This document shows positions 58,478-64,000 of a stretch of 64,000 bases of DNA, in pieces (position 1 is the stretch's first letter; every line of letters starts with the position of its first letter). The stretch covers positions 124,001 through 188,000 of the forward strand of contig NZ_KQ758620.1 in assembly GCF_001457035.1 (NCBI RefSeq). Direction: 5' to 3'. Source of the stretch: Fictibacillus enclensis (GTDB taxonomy: Bacteria > Bacillota > Bacilli > Bacillales > Fictibacillaceae). The notes beneath the pieces were generated by a model. It worked only from the letters and a program-made list of their open reading frames with translations, was not told the origin of the DNA and ran no database searches. The position numbers and the translations under genes are program-made.

Positions 58478-58505
58478 GCCTTCTCCTCCTCACCCGGGCA
58501 GTGTT

Positions 58506-58736
58506 TTAATTCTGCTTTTCACGTTCTTTGGCGATCCTGTACCGATCCAGCAATTCCTGTTCCCTGGCCAAATAGGACTCTTCATCGATTTGCTCCATTT
58601 CAAACATCGTATGAAGCTGTATCAGCTCCTGCTGGAGATGCGGGATACTGTACAGCTCCTCATCCACTTCCTGCTGGATCTTCTCTCCCAGCTTGATAAT
58701 GGAGCGAATGGGAAGAGTAAAGAGTTTATGAATCAT
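58506..58736 (-). CDS. gvpG: Gas vesicle protein GvpG
   Basis: 76 residues: a short hydrophobic N-terminus (MIHKLFTLPIRSIIKLGEKIQQEVDEEL) and a charged coiled-coil-like helix, the compact GvpG pattern. An assembly factor, possibly binding GvpF/L. Its ATG overlaps the gvpF stop codon (ATGA), and it is followed by gvpL after 28 bases. Confidence 0.88.
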   Translation of the reverse strand: MIHKLFTLPIRSIIKLGEKIQQEVDEELYSIPHLQQELIQLHTMFEMEQIDEESYLAREQELLDRYRIAKEREKQN

Positions 58737-59491
58737 GATGACCCCTCAATTCTCAGCCGTATATTTACAAAGTTATACGCCGGCCATGGACCTGTGTATT
58801 TAAAATCCACTTTATCTTTCCATACTTCATAAATTTCGTTAACTCTCTCGTCGAACTCCGCTTCACTGTTGCGATCAATTAAGAAGGCCGCATTCAAAAA
58901 CACTTTTCCCGGAATCGTGTCATTCTGCTTCCCGGCAGCGGTGAGCCTTAAGAGCGGAAGGTAAATTTCCTTTTCCACCTGTTCCTGAAGCTGGAGGATA
59001 AACAGTTTTGCCCGTTCCCCCATCTGAATACGATCATAGAAAGCAGAAGGTGCCTCTAAATCCTGTGACGTATTCTTCCACTCAAGCAAAACTGGATCTT
59101 TTTTCATTTCATCGTCGATCCATTCCTTTTTCGGGATGACCTTTAAGCCGACTTCAATTTTATTCCCAAGATGGGAGAACAGTTCGGTAAAATCTTTTTT
59201 CAGGTGTTTGGTAATGAGAAGAACATCCTTCTCGGAATGAAACACATTACCAAAACTCATGGGAATCAGGCTGTACTGTTTCATGACTTCTGATATGACA
59301 TTCTGATGGGTCAACAGGTTTTGACGGCCGGGAAGCACCTCCCCCTCCACCTTGCATACCACCATGGCGATCGTATCCAAATGGATGGTGTAGACTCCGG
59401 ATTTTCTGCCATTAAACTCTGCCTGGCCAAATGACTTCTTTTCTTTTTCCGTTATCGCACAAAAAACATAAATTCCTTTTTCCGTGCTCAC
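58733..59491 (-). CDS. gvpF: Gas vesicle protein GvpF (GvpL/GvpF family)
   Basis: 252 residues of the GvpL/GvpF family: IYVFCAI opening strand, LIPMSFGNVFHSEKD in the middle and the closing TGPWPAYNFVNI. It is the assembly protein thought to contact the shell subunit during the early vesicle stage. It overlaps gvpN and gvpG by 4 bases each, so translation of N-F-G is coupled. Confidence 0.9.
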   Translation of the reverse strand: MSTEKGIYVFCAITEKEKKSFGQAEFNGRKSGVYTIHLDTIAMVVCKVEGEVLPGRQNLLTHQNVISEVMKQYSLIPMSFGNVFHSEKDVLLITKHLKKDFTELFSHLGNKIEVGLKVIPKKEWIDDEMKKDPVLLEWKNTSQDLEAPSAFYDRIQMGERAKLFILQLQEQVEKEIYLPLLRLTAAGKQNDTIPGKVFLNAAFLIDRNSEAEFDERVNEIYEVWKDKVDFKYTGPWPAYNFVNIRLRIEGSS

Positions 59492-60375
59492 TTCGGTTCA
59501 TCCTCTCTCTGCAATTCCTGCAGGATCAGTTCCTGCACCGTTTCTTCCTCTTCATCGGGGAAAAAAGGCTGAACATGATGGGTCAGTACATCGAGACAAA
59601 GCTGCTGATACAGATGGTTTTTTGGATGAATTTTAATAGACGCTTTTTCGGCTATGGAAGCAATCATGAAGGCTGCCCTCATACTGGGACTGCTGCCGTT
59701 GCCGTAGGCTCGCAGCCGGTTAACAAAATGAACAATCAATCCTGCTTCTTTTTCAGTAATACCTGTTTTCTTTCGGATAATAGCCATTTCTGTTTGTTCG
59801 TCACAAAGATCCAGACTGATGTTAATCAAGCGGTCAATCAATGCGTCCTGTGTATGAAACGTTCCTGCATATTCCTCCGGGTTGCTTGTGAATATCATGC
59901 AAAAGTCCGGATGGCATGGAATGGCGGTAACTTTTTCGTTTCCATAAACAGGGAGAACCCTCTCCTCCAGAAGAGATAAAAATATATTATTCGTTTCCGG
60001 GCGCGAACGTGTAAATTCATCGTAAATTACCACATGTCCCTTTTTAACCGCCTCAACCAGCTGCCCCTGCATCCACAAAGGTCTGACTTCCTGTTCCTTC
60101 TTATAAACAGAGTGGACATAGTTGTCGATTACTTCCTTTTTGCTTACACCCATATAGTGGCCGATCAGATCCTTGTTGCTGAGCTCGTGATGTCCCCTTA
60201 TCACTGTTACCGGCCTGTCCAGCTGTTTGGCAATATAAAAGGCAAGACTGGTCTTGCCTACCCCTGATGGTCCGGTAAAATGAACAGGAAAACCTGTCCG
60301 TAAATACAAGAGGGATCTGGACACAAGCGGATGGTAAAAAGGGACAGCGAGAAATTCATCCTGTTGATTTGTCAT
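59488..60375 (-). CDS. gvpN: Gas vesicle AAA+ ATPase GvpN
   Basis: 295 residues of the MoxR-like AAA+ family. Walker A GPSGVGKT is at residues 35-42, Walker B is VIYDEFTRS, sensor 1 is FTSNPEEYAG and an arginine finger candidate is in LIDRLINISLD. GvpN powers vesicle growth. It starts 74 bases after the shell gene, past an intercistronic terminator, so it is expressed at a lower level than the shell protein. Confidence 0.93.
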   Translation of the reverse strand: MTNQQDEFLAVPFYHPLVSRSLLYLRTGFPVHFTGPSGVGKTSLAFYIAKQLDRPVTVIRGHHELSNKDLIGHYMGVSKKEVIDNYVHSVYKKEQEVRPLWMQGQLVEAVKKGHVVIYDEFTRSRPETNNIFLSLLEERVLPVYGNEKVTAIPCHPDFCMIFTSNPEEYAGTFHTQDALIDRLINISLDLCDEQTEMAIIRKKTGITEKEAGLIVHFVNRLRAYGNGSSPSMRAAFMIASIAEKASIKIHPKNHLYQQLCLDVLTHHVQPFFPDEEEETVQELILQELQREDEPK

Positions 60376-60404
60376 TCCTCATCGCTTCCTTTCATTGATC
60401 GATT

Positions 60405-60437
60405 AAAAAAACCAAGGCGCAAAACAGCCTTGGCTTT
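60405..60437 (-). terminator. Intercistronic terminator between the shell gene and gvpN
   Basis: CCAAGGC/GCCTTGG hairpin followed by seven T on the minus strand. Partial termination here would give an excess of shell protein message over the assembly genes. Confidence 0.8.
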
Positions 60438-60449
60438 TCCGAGTCTGTA

Positions 60450-60683
60450 TTAAAGTGGTGCAGGCTCACTGTCTTCTTCCTTTGGTTGAAGAAGGCCTAC
60501 TGCTTCAGCATACCGAAGCCAGGTATCGACACTCGCAATGACAATACGGGCATCAATCGTTAGCAGCTCGATTCCAACCAAGGAAACCCGGGCCCATAGA
60601 TCAATAACCACACCTTTATCCAAAATACGGTCGATAACCTCTGCTAAGCTGGAAGAGTCTACACTTTTTTGAATGGCAGCCAT
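60450..60683 (-). CDS. gvpB: Gas vesicle major shell protein (GvpA/GvpB)
   Basis: 77 residues from ATG 60683 with AGGAGGGG 6-8 bases upstream; the six-codon longer reading begins inside the ribosome site. The sequence follows the very conserved GvpA core almost exactly: [54 protein letters not shown], then an acidic tail. It forms the ribbed protein shell. Symbol is gvpB by analogy with the Bacillus megaterium gene that heads the N-F-G-L-S-K-J run; gvpA would be equally fair. Confidence 0.93.
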   Translation of the reverse strand: MAAIQKSVDSSSLAEVIDRILDKGVVIDLWARVSLVGIELLTIDARIVIASVDTWLRYAEAVGLLQPKEEDSEPAPL

Positions 60684-60931
60684 GCAATCCCCTCCTTTCA
60701 TCGGTCGAGAATCAAGGGGAATTTCTTTAGCTTATTCTGTATTTTTGCTTCTGGTGACGGCAAACCCCTTGCCACAGCAACCAGCTTCCTCCGTATAGTA
60801 CGAAGTAAAATAGTATATGTTTGCTAGATTTAGGAGGATTGGACAAACGTTTACGAGATTGAAAGATTTTATAATAAAAGCGTTGTGCCAAGGTGAGAGC
60901 GGACAGTAAATTCGTTGTTTCGGAAAGACAG
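60684..60931. other. Upstream region of the gas vesicle operon
   Basis: 248 bases holding the promoter of the gas vesicle operon (minus strand). No clear consensus promoter or known riboswitch was found. A cre-like sequence CGTAAACGTTTGTC has four mismatches and was rejected. No coding evidence. Confidence 0.4.
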
Positions 60932-60959
60932 AAAAAAACAGCCTTTCAGCTGTTTTTTC
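60932..60959 (-). terminator. Terminator of the ABC exporter operon
   Basis: AACAGC/GCTGTT hairpin with seven T on the minus strand (and six on the plus), 17 bases past the permease stop codon. Confidence 0.8.
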
Positions 60960-60976
60960 ACAAATATTATCTATTT

Positions 60977-61771
60977 TTATATCTTCAAATCTCTCTTTTG
61001 GTAAGCCATAAACGTCAGGATGAGAGTGCCCAGAATGATAACGGCGGACAGCCCGATATACACCCCTTCAAATCCTGTATTGCCCATAAGCTTTTTAGCT
61101 TCGAAATATTTAAAAGGCGTGAGGTAGCGAAGGGCATCCAGCTTGTCGTTCAGTTCAATCGCTACCGATAAAATATATGTGATGATAAGAAGGCCTGTGG
61201 CTATGGATACTGTCATTTTGGGACGGTGGCAGACGGCAGCCACTGCCATTCCCACTGACAGAAAAATCAGCTGCAGGATTAACATACCTATCATCAATCT
61301 TCCAATCCCACTTAAGTCTGCTGAAGGTTCGTAGTAATTCACCATCCCGACCGATAAACCGTATGTCACAAGATTAAAAAGGAAAAGCAGAATGAGAGAA
61401 GCCGCAAGCTTGGAAGCAACAATCCTCGTTCGGGATACCGGTTTGACCATTAGAAATTCAGACGTTTTATCCCGCTCTTCTTTTGCTATCATCGTGGAGC
61501 CAAGCAGTGCAGCATGAATGGCAGCCATAAGAACCAGATAGGAAAACAGCATTCCAAAATACCCTGTGATGGTGGTTAAATCCAGCGAGCTCAATCCAAA
61601 AATGGCCTGCAGCGATTTCGGCATCGCTCCAAAGATCTCGTTCACAGTTTGGCCTGTGCTTTTCATCGTGTCATACTTGCTCATTCCGGACACAACCATA
61701 AAAAGAAGGCCAACCACCCACCAGATCATGGATTTCCGACTATTCCTCAACTCTCTCCAAAAGATGTTCAC
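60977..61771 (-). CDS. ABC-2 type exporter permease (second)
   Basis: 264 residues with six membrane helices. The N-terminal WRELRNSRKSMIWW start and the EFLMVKPVSRTRIVASKLAA segment after the second/third helices are typical of bacitracin-type/ABC2_membrane_3 permeases. It is a paralogue of the preceding permease (61796-62593), so the exporter is probably a heterodimer with one shared ATPase. Last gene of the TetR-ATPase-permease-permease unit. Confidence 0.82.
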   Translation of the reverse strand: MNIFWRELRNSRKSMIWWVVGLLFMVVSGMSKYDTMKSTGQTVNEIFGAMPKSLQAIFGLSSLDLTTITGYFGMLFSYLVLMAAIHAALLGSTMIAKEERDKTSEFLMVKPVSRTRIVASKLAASLILLFLFNLVTYGLSVGMVNYYEPSADLSGIGRLMIGMLILQLIFLSVGMAVAAVCHRPKMTVSIATGLLIITYILSVAIELNDKLDALRYLTPFKYFEAKKLMGNTGFEGVYIGLSAVIILGTLILTFMAYQKRDLKI

Positions 61772-61795
61772 CGTTTACACCTCTTTTAAATCCAC

Positions 61796-62593
61796 CTACA
61801 CCGTGTGGATGTCTTTTTTCACAAACAAAAGGCAGCCCGCTCCAACAGCCACAGCAATGAGGGCGGCTCCCATGTCCAGATACAGGGGTTCATATGCTGA
61901 GTGCTTCATTATATAGGACATATCAACATACTTGAACGGTGTGAAGTAGCGGGAGGCTTCATCACCGATCGCCGAGCCGAACATGCTGATGATAAAAAAA
62001 GCAAAAACCGTACCGAGCGATACCGGGAGCACCGAACGAATCTTTGTGAATAAGGCAGAGACAAAAAACCCAAGCGCCGCAAATATAAGCTGCACAAATA
62101 AATTAGCAGCTGATATGAGGAAAAAGGTTCTCACATCAAAGTCCTCTACTGCCACCGCCTTCGCCATCATATAAGATACGGCAACAAACACCAGGTTGGT
62201 GATCACCAGGATCGCAAGCACAGCAAATAGTTTGGAGATCATAATTCTCACCCGTGTCACCGGTTTGGTTAAAATGAATTCCGCCGTTTTCCCGCTCACT
62301 TCCTTTGACAGGATTCCAGTTCCCAGATTCATCGCCTGAATGGCACCACACAGCATGATATATAAGAAGAAATAGCAGTAAAATCCAAGCAATGAGGTGA
62401 TGCTGTTGATCTGCACACCCAATGCCTTTAAAACACCCTCCGGATAATTTTGCAGCACCTTGATAAATTGATCGCCATCCTTTTCTATGGACGGATACAT
62501 CGAGAAAAACAAAACCGTCACCGCCACAAGCGAAAAGGTCCAGATTATCATGGGGCGCCGGTTCTCTCTAAGTTCGTGCAGGAACATGTTCAC
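61796..62593 (-). CDS. ABC-2 type exporter permease (first)
   Basis: 265 residues from GTG 62593, whose N-terminus MNMFLHELRENRRPMIIW parallels the second permease (MNIFWRELRNSRKSMIWW). An AGGAGG site lies 9 bases upstream. Six membrane helices; the EFILTKPVTRVRIMISKLFA segment matches EFLMVKPVSRTRIVASKLAA of its partner. It overlaps the ATPase gene by 26 bases. Longer readings start inside the ATPase gene without ribosome sites. Confidence 0.8.
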   Translation of the reverse strand: MNMFLHELRENRRPMIIWTFSLVAVTVLFFSMYPSIEKDGDQFIKVLQNYPEGVLKALGVQINSITSLLGFYCYFFLYIMLCGAIQAMNLGTGILSKEVSGKTAEFILTKPVTRVRIMISKLFAVLAILVITNLVFVAVSYMMAKAVAVEDFDVRTFFLISAANLFVQLIFAALGFFVSALFTKIRSVLPVSLGTVFAFFIISMFGSAIGDEASRYFTPFKYVDMSYIMKHSAYEPLYLDMGAALIAVAVGAGCLLFVKKDIHTV

Positions 62594-63485
62594 CTTGAAC
62601 ATCCTCCTTTTCATAATAATGAAGAAAAATTTCTTCCAGGTCGGGTTCATCCACCCACAGGTTAGCAAGCTGTACTTCCGCAAGTCTCCTCATGATCAGA
62701 TTGATATCCCCGCTGTATAAAAAGCTGATCCGGTTTCCCTCTTCACTTTCGACTTTCGTAACGCCATCCAGGGCAAACAGTCCGGCATCGACGGGCACTT
62801 TGGTTTCAATTCTGATTTTCTTGTGGTTTCTTTCCTGCAGGGTGCTGATTTTTTCGACCGTAATCAATTTTCCTTCCTTTATAATGGCGACGCGATCACA
62901 CATCTTTTGCACTTCACTGAGAATGTGGGAGGAAAAGAGAATGGTGGCTCCTTTTTGGTTTTCTTCTTTTAATAGTTCAAAGAACGTCTGCTGCATTAAT
63001 GGATCCAGCCCGCCCGTTGGTTCATCCAGAATAATGAGCTTCGGTTCGTGCAGCAATCCCTGGACAATCCCTACCTTCTTCCGATTTCCATAAGACAGGT
63101 CATCGATTCGTTTGTTCAGGTCCAGATCCATTCTCTCTGCCAATTCACGGATTCGCTTTTTACAGTCCTTTTTGTAAAAGCTGGCCGAGTAATGGAGAAG
63201 GTCCTTTACCTTCATCTTGTCGTAATAAAATACCTCCGACGGCAAATATCCAATATGCTTTTTAATTTCAGGCCCATACTTTACAACGTCCTTTCCGAAA
63301 ATGGATGCACTGCCGCTCGTCGGGTAAATAATGGACAAAAGAGTTCGAAGCGTAGTGGACTTGCCTGCACCATTTGGGCCAATAAAACCAAAGATCTCCC
63401 CTTCCTTTACAGAAAAGGTAATGTCCTCGATTCCTCTTGACTGGCCGTATCGTTTGGTTAACTGATTCAGTTCAATCACGTTCAT
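62568..63485 (-). CDS. ABC exporter ATP-binding protein
   Basis: 305 residues of the BcrA/EcsA-like group. Walker A GPNGAGKS near residues 37-44, signature LSYGNRKK (a variant of LSGGQ), Walker B LIILDEPTGGLDP, H-loop SSHILSE. A C-terminal regulatory part of about 85 residues follows. It energises the paired permeases downstream; the substrate is unknown. Good ribosome site; 15 bases after the TetR gene, so regulator and exporter are co-transcribed. Confidence 0.88.
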   Translation of the reverse strand: MNVIELNQLTKRYGQSRGIEDITFSVKEGEIFGFIGPNGAGKSTTLRTLLSIIYPTSGSASIFGKDVVKYGPEIKKHIGYLPSEVFYYDKMKVKDLLHYSASFYKKDCKKRIRELAERMDLDLNKRIDDLSYGNRKKVGIVQGLLHEPKLIILDEPTGGLDPLMQQTFFELLKEENQKGATILFSSHILSEVQKMCDRVAIIKEGKLITVEKISTLQERNHKKIRIETKVPVDAGLFALDGVTKVESEEGNRISFLYSGDINLIMRRLAEVQLANLWVDEPDLEEIFLHYYEKEDVQGEHVPART

Positions 63486-63500
63486 GGCAGCAGCCTCCCG

Positions 63501-64000
63501 TCATTTGTAAAATGCTTGTTTAAACATTTCAATATAAGCTTTCGATTCAGCAAACACCTTATCATAATCCAGTTCCTGCTGTTTCAATTTCGCTTTCATC
63601 AAATATTCTTCACTCAGCCCCTGGAACGTCCACATCATACTTTTTATGGCTTTCGGAAGATCCAGGTCATCCCGGAACCGAGAATGGTCAATCCCGTCAA
63701 ACAGCCACGTCGAACTGCTTGCTGTGAACTCCTTAATCCTGCTTTGAAAGTCGCTTCGAATCTGCTCCGACTCCTCCAGCATCACCTTTTCAAAAAAGCG
63801 AAAAATATCGGGATACGTTTGAAGCAGTTCTATTTTGATCAGCGTCATGTCATGAAGCCTTTTAAAGAAGTCGGGCTCCTCCATAACCGTTTTTTTATAA
63901 AAATCCTCCATTACGACCTCCACACAGTGGTCAAACAAAAACAGGTAGAGCGTTTTCTTGTTTTTGAAATAATGGAACAGCAGTCCTTTCGATATGCCTG
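63501..64000 (-). CDS. TetR/AcrR family regulator (5' end beyond the window)
   Basis: The frame stays open to the window edge. It carries the end of the TetR helix-turn-helix (AGISKGLLFHYFKNKKTLYLFLFDH) followed by about 140 residues of all-helical ligand-binding domain. The first 20-30 residues are missing. It precedes the ABC exporter and is its likely repressor, induced by an exported compound. Confidence 0.88.
   Translation of the reverse strand, partial: GISKGLLFHYFKNKKTLYLFLFDHCVEVVMEDFYKKTVMEEPDFFKRLHDMTLIKIELLQTYPDIFRFFEKVMLEESEQIRSDFQSRIKEFTASSSTWLFDGIDHSRFRDDLDLPKAIKSMMWTFQGLSEEYLMKAKLKQQELDYDKVFAESKAYIEMFKQAFYK

Noticed and set aside
1-64000. CRISPR arrays, tRNA and rRNA genes, insertion sequences
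   Set aside because: None were seen on reading both strands; the only repeats are the two interspersed copies and the short motifs reported.

Overview
The window reads as the chromosome of a low-to-moderate-GC Gram-positive bacterium of the Bacillaceae. The signs are strong AGGAGG-type ribosome binding sites, Bacillus protein families (YwbE, YkhA-type thioesterase, YclM-type aspartokinase, CwlK-type M15 peptidase), CodY- and CcpA-type sites, an S-box leader and a Bacillus-type gas vesicle cluster. No tRNA, rRNA, CRISPR array, insertion sequence or prophage was seen. Genus cannot be named from the sequence alone.

Layout. 1-4.7 kb: two paralogous two-domain MpsC/DUF2294 genes with a shared leader motif, a ywbE-ASCH-membrane protein unit and an aspartokinase. 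4.7-10.9 kb: isoaspartyl dipeptidase, a monoacylglycerol-lipase-like esterase, an M19 dipeptidase, a zinc-ribbon protein and a FUSC membrane protein. 11-15.7 kb: a complete branched-chain amino acid ABC transporter (livJHMGF) behind a CodY-like box. 15.9-21.6 kb: glutaminyl-tRNA synthetase, then a citrate-type two-component system and a CitMHS transporter with a perfect cre site. 21.8-31.3 kb: an ABC exporter, a SIMPL protein, NAD(P)-binding proteins, an M15 peptidase, an ACT-like protein and a four-gene lipid-type operon (SDR reductase, DUF4442 hotdog, SCP2, DinB).

31.4-36.9 kb: a berberine-bridge oxidase and a ribose-type ABC transporter placed under a SAM-I (S-box) riboswitch, suggesting a sulfur-linked pentose as substrate. 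37-42 kb: an FG-GAP protein, a LysR regulator, an acyl-CoA thioesterase pair, an aldo/keto reductase and a ferritin-like protein. 42-47.4 kb: fdhD, a formate-dehydrogenase-like molybdoenzyme, a single-domain MpsC protein and an oxalate/formate-family transporter; the two leaders here share an unusual motif and composite hairpins. 47.7-51.1 kb: an rRNA methyltransferase, a MazG-like protein and a GH32 fructanase. Two copies of an interspersed repeat (about 42.2 and 49.4 kb) each lie between convergent genes and carry terminator-like hairpins.

51.2-56.8 kb: a catabolic cluster with a GntP permease, a LacI regulator, a HisD-like dehydrogenase of the HpsN type, an SDR and a 3-hydroxyacyl-CoA-dehydrogenase-family enzyme. 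It is controlled by two identical 16-bp palindromes and a cre site over a good promoter; its substrate is unknown and it is the most interesting system here. 56.8-60.7 kb: a compact eight-gene gas vesicle cluster. 60.9-64 kb: a TetR-ABC exporter operon running off the right edge.
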